The notes below the pieces were generated by a model. That model saw nothing but the letters and a program-made list of their open reading frames with translations. It made no database searches and was not told where the DNA came from. Made by a program: the position numbers and the translations under genes. Shown here piece by piece: positions 17,119-25,045 of a stretch of DNA of 64,000 nt. Origin of the DNA: Desulfoluna butyratoxydans. Lineage in GTDB: Bacteria > Desulfobacterota > Desulfobacteria > Desulfobacterales > Desulfolunaceae. The DNA lies in the NCBI RefSeq assembly GCF_900699765.1, contig NZ_CAADHO010000001.1, forward strand, positions 1 to 64,000, given 5' to 3'. Position 1 is the stretch's first letter, and the number at the start of each line of letters is the position of its first letter.

Positions 17119-17676
17119 TCACGGGCCTATTTTTTTTACTATTTTAGAGAGCTGTTCTACTCTTGCCGCAACATTACCTGTAATTCTCACGAAGTTAACA
17201 CTATGTTGCTCCAATAACCTCAGAGCCATAGCATCAACGTCCTTTTGATATTCCAGATCTTCAGGTCTAACTCCATCATTAACCAATCCAAATTCAATTG
17301 GAAAATAAACATACAAATCATAATTCTCTTTTTCCAGCAGCCAGACATTTTCCAACATTTCAATTAAAGAATCTGGAATGAAAGGCCTTGGAAGGCGTCT
17401 GTTTACTTTTGCATATGTCACGGTGTCCAAAATTGTACGGTCACTTATAAGGATATCATACTGAACATTTTTATATAAAAATTCGCTCTTTAGTTGTTCG
17501 TTTACATAGTTAATATAGGAATCAACATTTGCATCCATACCTAAAGGATAACCATTTGAAATAATGGTCCGCGCTACTTCTGTAATTGACACCACCTTAC
17601 CATCATAAATCCGGCTAAACTCATGAAGAAGGGTCGTCTTACCTGTAGAATGTGCACCAGTGAATGCTATTTTCAT
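17119..17676 (-). CDS. NadR-like P-loop ATPase/kinase (AAA_28 type)
   Basis: 185 residues. Walker A is GAHSTGKTT at 7-15, and the segment DILISDRTILDTVTYAKVN holds the acidic Walker B/lid-type DR motif of the AAA_28 (NadR/Ttd14-like) family. These P-loop proteins act as nucleotide or nucleoside kinases or as regulators. It is the last gene of a three-gene leftward operon and starts 4 bases after the TIM-barrel gene stop. Substrate unknown. The genuine kinase motifs suggest it is active. Confidence 0.75.
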   Translation of the reverse strand: MKIAFTGAHSTGKTTLLHEFSRIYDGKVVSITEVARTIISNGYPLGMDANVDSYINYVNEQLKSEFLYKNVQYDILISDRTILDTVTYAKVNRRLPRPFIPDSLIEMLENVWLLEKENYDLYVYFPIEFGLVNDGVRPEDLEYQKDVDAMALRLLEQHSVNFVRITGNVAARVEQLSKIVKKIGP

Positions 17677-17680
17677 AATA

Positions 17681-18610
17681 TCAAGTCTCTTCTTCGAAAA
17701 AGATTCGCTTCATCCGTAAGGCTCCTTCATCTTGAGAATCTTTTGCCTCACAAATCACAACAGGATTTACCCCATACGTTTTTAGAACTTCAACAAACGG
17801 CCTTGCACGAGGATAATATACATCTATGTCATCGTTTGAATCGAATAATAGCATCTGAGGATTACGGACAGTATCTGAGAACGACTTATGACCATCCTCA
17901 CCATTCGAATCAACACCAACTGGATACATATGAAAATGGCACTCATGTAAAACTTCATGCCCTAATTCTTCAATTATTCGCTCAAAGACCTTTGCAACAT
18001 CTTTATTGGTTTTTAGAGACCCACCTTCACGGGCATGCAAATGTGCTAAATCCAAACATGGCCGAGCAAAAGATACTTCTTTACATATTCGAATAATTTC
18101 ATCCAGAGACCCCAATTGATTTATTTTACCAGCAATCTCAGGATAAACTCTAATCTTATCGATAGGCAACTCATCTTTTAACTCATTTAGCTTTAGTATC
18201 AACTGGTCAAGAGATTTAGAACGATCCAAATCTGAATCACCCGGAAAATGTCCTGGATGAAAAATAATTCTCTTAGAACCTATGAACTCGGCCAGTTCAT
18301 ACATTTGCTTGACTCTTTCCTGAGATCTCTTAACAACTTCAGGGTCTGCACTTGCTAATGTTATATAATACGGAGCATGCAAAGATATCCCGACACCAAA
18401 CTCCTTAGCCTTGGCTCGGTACAACTCTGCCTGTTCTTTCTTCATTTTTACGCCGTATGTATTTTGAAGTTCGATCCAATCTAAGCCCAGCTCACTTAGC
18501 CACTCAAAAATATTCTCCCGATTCTTCTTGAGTCTGTGCTTTTTAAAATTTGGCGGAAAGCCAGCAACACCAAACTTTGGTTTTTGATCATGCATATAAC
18601 AACTCGTCAT
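17681..18610 (-). CDS. Endonuclease IV-like / xylose isomerase-like TIM barrel protein
   Basis: 309 residues with the AP endonuclease 2 superfamily fold. All nine metal-ligand positions known from E. coli endonuclease IV have plausible counterparts: H78 (SLHAPY), H118 (FHPGHF), E158 (YPEIAGK), D187 and H190 (CLDLAHLHARE), H225 (ECHFHMYP), D239 and H241 (EDGHKSF) and E288 (ICEAKD). A trinuclear metal site, and so phosphodiester cleavage or a sugar-type reaction, is plausible. The start lies 23 bases inside the upstream FAD gene, indicating translational coupling. The protein is a little longer than typical Nfo (about 280). A second ATG at 18,595 is possible. The assignment of each ligand is from motif reading, not alignment. 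Confidence 0.75.
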   Translation of the reverse strand: MTSCYMHDQKPKFGVAGFPPNFKKHRLKKNRENIFEWLSELGLDWIELQNTYGVKMKKEQAELYRAKAKEFGVGISLHAPYYITLASADPEVVKRSQERVKQMYELAEFIGSKRIIFHPGHFPGDSDLDRSKSLDQLILKLNELKDELPIDKIRVYPEIAGKINQLGSLDEIIRICKEVSFARPCLDLAHLHAREGGSLKTNKDVAKVFERIIEELGHEVLHECHFHMYPVGVDSNGEDGHKSFSDTVRNPQMLLFDSNDDIDVYYPRARPFVEVLKTYGVNPVVICEAKDSQDEGALRMKRIFFEEET

Positions 18611-19898
18611 AATGTGTTGTGTAATTATCGTTTTCCATTCTCTTGATTTTTTTTACAATATAACTGCTACAACACCATCCAGCCCAGAGGGATTGAACGT
18701 AACCACGCGAGATACCGGCAGCATCACCAATTACAAATAAATTTTCACAAGAGGTTTCAAAGGAACGGGTCGTTTCAACATAGGGATTATACCGATCTAT
18801 GGAAGGTAATACGACTCTATACTGAGAGTAGTCACCTTCTAAATAATTATGTTTAAAGCATTGCTCGATGAAATATGAAACAGCCTCTATTGTTTCAGAA
18901 AACTCAGCATAAAAGGGGCCTTTCAATATAAGCGATTTATACTTTAAAAAATCATTTACAGACATATCATTTAAGCTTTTATCAGACAAAGCCTGACAAT
19001 ACCGAAGAGCTGTTTCAACTCCAACTCTTTTAGAATTTCTCTCCATTATACCAAAATTTACACTGTCGGTAATTTCACTACCGAAGCATCCATCATAATA
19101 GCTTACATTATCAACCGCTATATTAGTGAGTTCACCTCCAGAACAGACACAGAATGTTCGCAGTAAGCTGTTATTTTTTTGGAGCTTCAATTTTACATCA
19201 TCGCCGCCAGTGGCGAAGCTTTCGGAGGTGGCTTTACCTGATTCTATCCTTATTCCCAAATCGGGCGATTGGTCACGCACATTAACCCGAAATTCTTTCA
19301 ATAAATTATTTATAGACTGAGAACTTACTCGACCTGTAGCAAGAATTACCTGCTTCGCCTCAACTACTTTTTCTTGGGAAGGAAACAAAATTCTGAAGCC
19401 GGAATTAGTTCGCTCTATGGATTCAAGCTTATGTTCAGGGTAAATTTTAACACCAAACTCTTCACATTCTTCAACTAAACCATTTATAAAACACGCCATA
19501 TCGTCTTTTAACAATAAGGCAGTATTATACTTTTTCTCAATCAATTCATCATTTACTGAAAAATAACCGACATTGTATTGTAATTTTGACTGAACACTTT
19601 TACTGAAAGGTAAATGTTTAATAAACTCGTCCCATGTGCTTAATTCACCGGAAGTCTTTTCCCAAACTTTACTACTGGCGGGCCTATTACAAAGTTTGCC
19701 ACCATCTAAAGTACCTGCGCCTCCAATCCCCTCTAATCTTACATTATTCTGAGAATACTGTGTCAAGAGCCTTTTATTATATGAATAACCTTGTTCAAAT
19801 AGACCTATAGTGTAGTTAGTATATTTACTTAAAATCATGGCGGAAAACAACCCGCTTAAGCCACCGCCAATAATTGCTATATCGAAATGATATTCCAT
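18588..19898 (-). CDS. FAD-dependent dehydrogenase (COG2509-like)
   Basis: 436 residues. The N-terminal FAD dinucleotide motif is IIGGGLSG (G11-G16). The segment GIGGAGTLDGGKLC at 57-70 corresponds to the GfGGAGtfSDGKL signature of the uncharacterised FAD-dependent dehydrogenases COG2509. The C-terminal VIGDAAGISRGYVQSLWAGW (from 389) is the second FAD contact. It is the first gene of the operon with the TIM barrel and the P-loop kinase. Low GC and AT-rich codons differ from the surrounding phage genes. Substrate unknown; no membrane segment. Confidence 0.75.
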   Translation of the reverse strand: MEYHFDIAIIGGGLSGLFSAMILSKYTNYTIGLFEQGYSYNKRLLTQYSQNNVRLEGIGGAGTLDGGKLCNRPASSKVWEKTSGELSTWDEFIKHLPFSKSVQSKLQYNVGYFSVNDELIEKKYNTALLLKDDMACFINGLVEECEEFGVKIYPEHKLESIERTNSGFRILFPSQEKVVEAKQVILATGRVSSQSINNLLKEFRVNVRDQSPDLGIRIESGKATSESFATGGDDVKLKLQKNNSLLRTFCVCSGGELTNIAVDNVSYYDGCFGSEITDSVNFGIMERNSKRVGVETALRYCQALSDKSLNDMSVNDFLKYKSLILKGPFYAEFSETIEAVSYFIEQCFKHNYLEGDYSQYRVVLPSIDRYNPYVETTRSFETSCENLFVIGDAAGISRGYVQSLWAGWCCSSYIVKKIKRMENDNYTTHYDELLYA

Positions 19899-20035
19899 TA
19901 GATTAATCCTCGATTATCATGTGCAACCCATAGTCTATGATAAAGTAGACCTTAAATATATAGAACCGAAACAGTGGAATTAAGAATTAAACCTAATTAG
20001 CAATTATAAAAACCTAATTAGGTAATTACACCAAG

Positions 20036-21277
20036 CTATTTCTTTTTTAAAGTTTCAGAAAAAGCTTCTTGGTCGACTTTCAAAATAGCAAGCTGATGTG
20101 ACAAATCATTTATTGCCGCCTCGTATTGCGTTAATTGTTTCTCTATATTGGCCTTATTATCATTAAAAGCATTGAGCCGACTTACATATCTCCCGTAAAA
20201 GCCTAACCCCAAAATACATACTATCAAACTAATTATCGCAACAATAAAAGATGCTCTTTCCCAAACCTCGCTTTTTATGTTTTTCTCTATACGATTGAAG
20301 TTTTCGTCAATTTTTTTACTGACATACTCGTAGGCTTTGTTTTTGTACTCATTGTCATTTAAAAATTTGGAATAAAAAAAACTCAACCCTCCATGTTCTG
20401 GTAATGAGCATTCCCCATGACCATCTGAAAAGAATCTTACATCGGAAATACCGGTACCATTACAACACTTATTTTTCGCTGGGTTATACTTATTAAAATG
20501 TTTATTTTCAATATTCTTCTTGATCCCCCTATACACCTCAGGATCACATATAGTTTGGCATGAAGAATAATAAAATTCTATAGTGGCCACCGGAGATTTA
20601 TAATTTAAAGAAACATCTCCACTCGTATTATTAAAAAGGTAACAGAATAATTTGCCATTATATCCTGGTTCAACCTGAGTGGCCTGCTGGCTGACCAACC
20701 CCTTCCGTACCATAGACAGTTTTAAGTCAAATCGTCCTGTAATGATCAATTTTGATTCCATTACAATAGAACAGCAATCAACATCCTCATGCAATTGAAC
20801 AAATGCGCACCCAAAAGGCGGAATAGTTAACACACCTTTTTTATCTAAATATTGACGTTTAAAATGAGGTTCAATTTCATCATCACACTCATTTAAATTG
20901 TCGCCGATAAATATCGCTTCCCAAGTTTTTTTTTCTTCTGAGTATATATAATGTCCTTCCCCAAGGCGCAAATCATAAGAAGCGTCTTGCAAACATTCCC
21001 CTTTACACTCTTCAAAATCTTCACATTTAATAATTTTATGTTTTTCTATCTCTCTACCTACTAATAGTCCTGATCTATTGCCAGAGCAGCTTGATGATCC
21101 GGAGCAATCTATACCACACGAACAGTCAATAGTACTCGCGCAATTCGTTCGTATACAATTAAATTCTGTTTCCAAGCCCTTATCCTTTAAGACGTCTTCA
21201 CCCCGATTTCTATCTTGGTTTTGTTTTTTACCTGACGTTTTTTTGGCAGTGCCGCGCCTCTTCTTATTTCGTGCCAT
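20036..21277 (-). CDS. Membrane-tethered dUTPase/dCTP deaminase-fold protein, apparently non-catalytic
   Basis: 413 residues in four parts: a Lys/Arg-rich start (4-19); a Cys-rich stretch (41-64, CIRTNCASTIDCSCGIDCSG); a trimeric dUTPase/Dcd-like domain (about 75-240, with ASYDLRLGEGHYI, ESKLIITGRFDLKLSMVRKGL and VEPGYNGKLFCYLFNNTSGD); and one membrane span (about 342-362) with a C-terminal coiled coil (370-412). In E. coli Dcd the catalytic Ser-Arg and Glu138 lie in R-S-S-x-x-R and VLEFYN; here these positions read GRFDLKLS and FCYLFN, so deaminase activity looks lost. A nucleotide-sensing or scaffold role is more likely. It lies 137 bases upstream of the three-gene operon in the same direction. 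Domain assignment is from motif reading. Confidence 0.6.
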   Translation of the reverse strand: MARNKKRRGTAKKTSGKKQNQDRNRGEDVLKDKGLETEFNCIRTNCASTIDCSCGIDCSGSSSCSGNRSGLLVGREIEKHKIIKCEDFEECKGECLQDASYDLRLGEGHYIYSEEKKTWEAIFIGDNLNECDDEIEPHFKRQYLDKKGVLTIPPFGCAFVQLHEDVDCCSIVMESKLIITGRFDLKLSMVRKGLVSQQATQVEPGYNGKLFCYLFNNTSGDVSLNYKSPVATIEFYYSSCQTICDPEVYRGIKKNIENKHFNKYNPAKNKCCNGTGISDVRFFSDGHGECSLPEHGGLSFFYSKFLNDNEYKNKAYEYVSKKIDENFNRIEKNIKSEVWERASFIVAIISLIVCILGLGFYGRYVSRLNAFNDNKANIEKQLTQYEAAINDLSHQLAILKVDQEAFSETLKKK

Positions 21278-21625
21278 AATCTACTTGATTTCATCTTTAG
21301 TTTTTTATGAAAAAAAGAACCACTGTAACGCACTAAAATACAGATATAATTTACTTATCAAGAACGACAAAATTAACACAAATTTTAGTCTAAAGATCGT
21401 TACTATACAGCCTTACGACTTTTTTCATTTTGTACTTTTCGGATCCCTGTTAGCATTCTAACTCTTCCCATAGACCATATACCTAAACTCAACAATTTAT
21501 CAACAGTATTCATTTCAGACAAAAACCCATGAACCAAGCTAAAGCCCGGATACATGGGTTAATTCTCATCACACAGGGAACGCAACCACTCCATTCCGCG
21601 TGTGCTTTCGCGTTGAGTTTTGTGG
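21278..21625. other. Gene-free AT-rich gap
   Basis: No convincing coding sequence in these 348 bases. The left part is AT-rich and probably holds the promoter of the dUTPase-fold gene. The right part holds a leftward terminator (21,521-21,560) for the small early gene upstream. The sharp change from low to normal GC near 21,560 marks the edge of the cargo block. Confidence 0.5.
21521..21560 (-). terminator. Leftward intrinsic terminator at cargo-block boundary
   Basis: On the minus strand AACCCATG pairs with CATGGGTT and is followed by TTTTTG. It would end transcription of the gene at 21,626-21,973 and separate the early genes from the cargo genes. Confidence 0.65.
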
Positions 21626-21973
21626 CTACATCCTCTCCGAACTATTTTCCCCGGCAAACAACCTCCTGAATTCCGAATGCTTCGGGATCGCCTCCGCATA
21701 CACCACCTCGTTTCCAGGTAAAGAATCAAACAGGCGATTGAAAAAAGTTCTCCGGTTCTCCCAGCCCATCACATCCAACACCTGTTGAATGAGTTTACGG
21801 GCGGCCACGCGCTCTTCTTTGCACTCGGCCTTGAGGTGGAGGTAACAGGCAGTGGCAAAGGAGTCACAGCACATAGAGCCGACGTCTTCATTGGTCTGTT
21901 TCATCTCGTGAAATACGGTCCACAGTTTCTTTGTACACACAGGTTTCAATTGGGCCTCCTTGGGCTGATCCAT
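21626..21973 (-). CDS. Small early phage protein of unknown function
   Basis: 115 residues, helical (KKLWTVFHEMKQTNEDVGSMCCDSFATACYLHLKAECKEERVAARKLIQQVLDVMGWENRRTFFNRLFDSLPG). No family is recognised. It lies between the cargo block and the putative origin, with its start inside 30 bases of the first iterons, so replication-protein binding could affect its expression. No strong ribosome site precedes the ATG, so an internal start is possible. Confidence 0.6.
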   Translation of the reverse strand: MDQPKEAQLKPVCTKKLWTVFHEMKQTNEDVGSMCCDSFATACYLHLKAECKEERVAARKLIQQVLDVMGWENRRTFFNRLFDSLPGNEVVYAEAIPKHSEFRRLFAGENSSERM

Positions 21974-21992
21974 ATTTTGGGGGGTGGCATAT

Positions 21993-22285
21993 CGGGAATG
22001 ACCGAATGACCGAATGTTTTTCTGTAACAGCCTGTAACGATGAATGATAGTCGTGAAACCCAGACCGAATGTTTTCCGAATGTCACCGAATGTTTTTCTT
22101 TCTATTCTTTATATATATAATAAAATCAATAATATAAAAATTCGGTCCATTCGAAAATAATTCGGTTTTGCCCCACCCAAACATTCGCACGGCATTCGGC
22201 AAACATTCGGTCAAAATTCGGTCACCCTTTGGATTCAATCGGCTGTTATAAAACAGGATTCAAAGATTCATTCGATTCATTCGGT
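21993..22285. repeat. Iteron array with AT-rich core, probable prophage replication origin
   Basis: Left arm on the plus strand: ACCGAATG at 22,001, 22,009, 22,064 and 22,085, plus near copies at 21,993 and 22,075. Core: about 45 bases that are nearly all A/T (22,093-22,140), including TATATATATAATAAAA. Right arm in the opposite orientation: exact CATTCGGT at 22,204 and 22,278, with one-mismatch forms at 22,139, 22,159, 22,193 and 22,215 and weaker ones nearby. The opposed arms around an unwinding-like core lie next to the primase-helicase gene. P4-type primase-helicases bind iterons at their own origin; applying that here is inference. Confidence 0.7.
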
Positions 22286-22332
22286 CCTTCCGGACCCACC
22301 CACCCCAACCTAAACCCCATAGGGTTTGCGTG

Positions 22333-22353
22333 TTAAAAGCCCCAAAAGGGGCC
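22333..22353 (-). terminator. Short terminator-like hairpin after the primase-helicase gene
   Basis: On the minus strand GGCCCC-TTTT-GGGGC is followed by TTTTAA, just past the gene stop. The stem is short (5-6 pairs), so termination may be weak. Confidence 0.5.
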
Positions 22354-22358
22354 TTAAT

Positions 22359-24992
22359 CTATCCTTGGAATACGAAGCATTGAATGCTCCGCTTTTTGTG
22401 GCGACTGTACACGTTGCCGGACTTAATGAAGGGGTGCTGCATGCTCGCCTTCAGCTCCTCCTGCAAGCGCTGCATGTCCATGGGAATGGGCTGTTTAAAA
22501 TCCACACAAGCGGCCCTGAACTCCTGGAGGTTGATGGCGATGAGTTCCTTCTTCGCCGAATGGTCCAGCCAACCGGCCCGGCTGTCCATCATGTCCTTCT
22601 CCCAGATCTCTTCATTCATGTACTGAAACGTCTTCCAGAACTGAGAAACGATGCCCTTCTCCTCTTGGAGAAGATCCTCCCGCTCCTTGGCCCTGCCGAT
22701 GAGGTAGTCTGTCAACTGGCTGGAAAGCTCTTCTGTCATGTCCGGAAAGAGCACACGAAGGCCTTCACCCAGGGCGGCCACCAGGCAATGGCAAAAGGCG
22801 ACCCGGTTGCTGAGCCCCTGGTTATCAAAGCGAGGCTTCAGGCGGTCGAAGGCTTCATAGGTTCGGGCAAGGATCTGGTGTTCGTTTTTGAGGGCTGCCC
22901 CCAGAAAACCACTGAACGCTTCCACTGGACGTGCCGGCAGCTCTTCGGCCAGGGCTTTGTTTTCCGGGCGGTGGTGTTCATCGGTCATATGACAATGGAC
23001 GATTCGGGAAAGGGTTGCTTCATGGCCATCCACCCGATGGTTCTGGGATGCGATGAGAGCCCCCAGAAAAGCCTGTTCGTAAATGTCGTTGCCTTTGGTG
23101 GGCAAACCTATGGCGCCGGTTCCCCGGCCATTGAACAGATCTTTCAAGGCATCAAAGTTGTACTGCTGTTGGTTGTTGTCCCTGCCGTCGCCATAGTCGG
23201 TTTCCAGGAGGCTGGTGGGAAGATTGGAGAGCTGGTTGAATTTTCGGCGCACGGCCTTGGGGTTGTCCTTCCTCGGGTTGAACCCTTCGTAATCGTCGCG
23301 GCCACTGCACTTCCAGAGCAACTGGAGCATATCGGATTTGCCCGTGTCTTTCTGGCCGGACACTTCAAAGAAAGGATAGCGACGATACTTCTTGCGGATC
23401 TGCTGAACAAAAAGCGAACCCAACCACCAGGAGAGACAAGAGAGCCCCTGCCAACTGTAAACACGAAAGTACTCGGGAAACCATGAAGGGTTGAACTCCT
23501 GGCCGGTCTGGATCCGCACACCGGAGCGAAGTGAACTCCGGAGCCCCAGGCCGCCGATTTTGAAATACCCATGCTCGTTCACCGGGATCTCCCGTCCTTT
23601 ATAGTAGGCGTGATCCTGGAAGATGTAGGCCCCGGTTTCGGCATGGTAGCCAAGGTAAGGAATGGTGGAGACGGTATCCGGCTCCCGGCCAACAGGATCG
23701 AGCCACCCCCGGCGCATGTATTGAAACTCGTATTCGGTGGCTTTGAATTCCACGCCCCTGGCCCCGGTGAGCATGGTGGCCGCGAAAGCTTCCACCTTGA
23801 CCAGGGAGTTTCCGTTGAACTCCTTCAGGTCCACCCTGTTGCTGTTCTTGTACTTGATTCGAAACACATACCGGTACTGATCCATCTCCTCATCATCAAT
23901 GATGTACACCAGCTCCGGCACGGCGTTGCTGATCTGGTCCTGGGCAGTGTGCTCTTTAAATGCCTCGTACCCCTTCGGGCTGGCCAGATCCAAGCCATTC
24001 TCTTTAATGAGGGTATCCAGGGAGCTGCTCACCTCAAAGCGGTACAGTCCGTTTCCGAACTCCACTATAAAGCGCCTTTGGGTCTGCTCTTTCTGGAACA
24101 TGTGCCACGCTTTTTCACCGGGAGAGTTGGACATAAAAAGCCGCCCCCGATAAAGGCAGGCATCAATGAACGGTTCATCTATCCGCCCTTTCTGGAACAG
24201 GTCGTTCCAGTCTTCTTTTCCCTCCGGAGGAAGGGCCACCTCCACATGCTCGCCCATGCCCTTCAGGCGCAGGTAATGTTTACGCGCGGCATTCTTCCCT
24301 GCCTTGTCGTTGTCAAAGGCAAGAACCCAAACCACGCCACGCTTGTGGGTGCTCTTGATAAGACGCTCCGGAAAGTTCCCCGATGCCATGGCCGCCGCTG
24401 ACTTTTCACCGGCATGCATAAAGGCCATGGCATCAAAAATCCCCTCGGTGATGAAACACCGGTCGCCCTGCTCAAGCACCTGCCCCGGTGGCACCCAGGC
24501 CAAGCCCCGGTACCTGCCGCCGAAGTTTGCCTTGCGGCCATCAGAGCCGATGCGCACAAGGCGCTCCCAATAGATCGAACCGTCACCATTCAACGGGAAC
24601 CGAATGGAGGTGATCCATTGGCTCCCGTCCTTCCACTGATACTGCCGGTACCATCCCCGGATACGATCCAGTTCAAAGCCCCGGCCTTCATGGAGGTACG
24701 CATCCGCGGTGGCATTGGGATTTTCCCGTGTGGGCGGGAACCGCTTCTCGTAGTTTTCAAAGAGGTGAGGAAGCAGCTCCTTGGCCGTCCAGCTCATGCC
24801 GCAGTTGTTCGCCCGTCCGCAGGCAATGCGAAAGGGTTTCTCTTTGCTGACGTACAGCTCTTTCTTGCCGCAGTTGGGGCAGATGCCGTACCGGAGATAA
24901 CCTCCCTGCTCTTTGAATTGAAAACGGGCATCCTGCCTGAGGGCCGCGACGATCTCCTGGGCCCGGTTGTTCGAGGTGTGGCAATCATACAT
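22359..24992 (-). CDS. Phage DNA primase-helicase (zinc finger, Toprim, helicase)
   Basis: 877 residues. Domains in order: a zinc-binding primase finger (C38, C41, C58, C64, in CPNCGKKELYV...CGRANNC); a Toprim domain with the catalytic Glu in ITEGIFDAMAF (E183) and FDNDKAG (D227, D229); a linker; and a helicase ATPase with Walker A GQKDTGKS at 546-553. This is the replication initiator of the phage, combining priming and unwinding like P4 alpha or TOTE-type primases. An AAGGAG site precedes the ATG. The gene lies immediately beside the iteron array at 21,993-22,285. A partial duplicate of its helicase region lies upstream (25,046-25,885). Confidence 0.85.
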   Translation of the reverse strand: MYDCHTSNNRAQEIVAALRQDARFQFKEQGGYLRYGICPNCGKKELYVSKEKPFRIACGRANNCGMSWTAKELLPHLFENYEKRFPPTRENPNATADAYLHEGRGFELDRIRGWYRQYQWKDGSQWITSIRFPLNGDGSIYWERLVRIGSDGRKANFGGRYRGLAWVPPGQVLEQGDRCFITEGIFDAMAFMHAGEKSAAAMASGNFPERLIKSTHKRGVVWVLAFDNDKAGKNAARKHYLRLKGMGEHVEVALPPEGKEDWNDLFQKGRIDEPFIDACLYRGRLFMSNSPGEKAWHMFQKEQTQRRFIVEFGNGLYRFEVSSSLDTLIKENGLDLASPKGYEAFKEHTAQDQISNAVPELVYIIDDEEMDQYRYVFRIKYKNSNRVDLKEFNGNSLVKVEAFAATMLTGARGVEFKATEYEFQYMRRGWLDPVGREPDTVSTIPYLGYHAETGAYIFQDHAYYKGREIPVNEHGYFKIGGLGLRSSLRSGVRIQTGQEFNPSWFPEYFRVYSWQGLSCLSWWLGSLFVQQIRKKYRRYPFFEVSGQKDTGKSDMLQLLWKCSGRDDYEGFNPRKDNPKAVRRKFNQLSNLPTSLLETDYGDGRDNNQQQYNFDALKDLFNGRGTGAIGLPTKGNDIYEQAFLGALIASQNHRVDGHEATLSRIVHCHMTDEHHRPENKALAEELPARPVEAFSGFLGAALKNEHQILARTYEAFDRLKPRFDNQGLSNRVAFCHCLVAALGEGLRVLFPDMTEELSSQLTDYLIGRAKEREDLLQEEKGIVSQFWKTFQYMNEEIWEKDMMDSRAGWLDHSAKKELIAINLQEFRAACVDFKQPIPMDMQRLQEELKASMQHPFIKSGNVYSRHKKRSIQCFVFQG

Positions 24993-25045
24993 GGGAGGCT
25001 CCTTTCTGCAGCTGGGTCATGGTAAAAGCCTCAATGTCCCTATCG

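Noticed and set aside
21993..22285. CRISPR array
   Set aside because: The repeats are only 8 bases, occur in opposed orientations and have irregular spacing; iterons explain them better and no cas gene is near.
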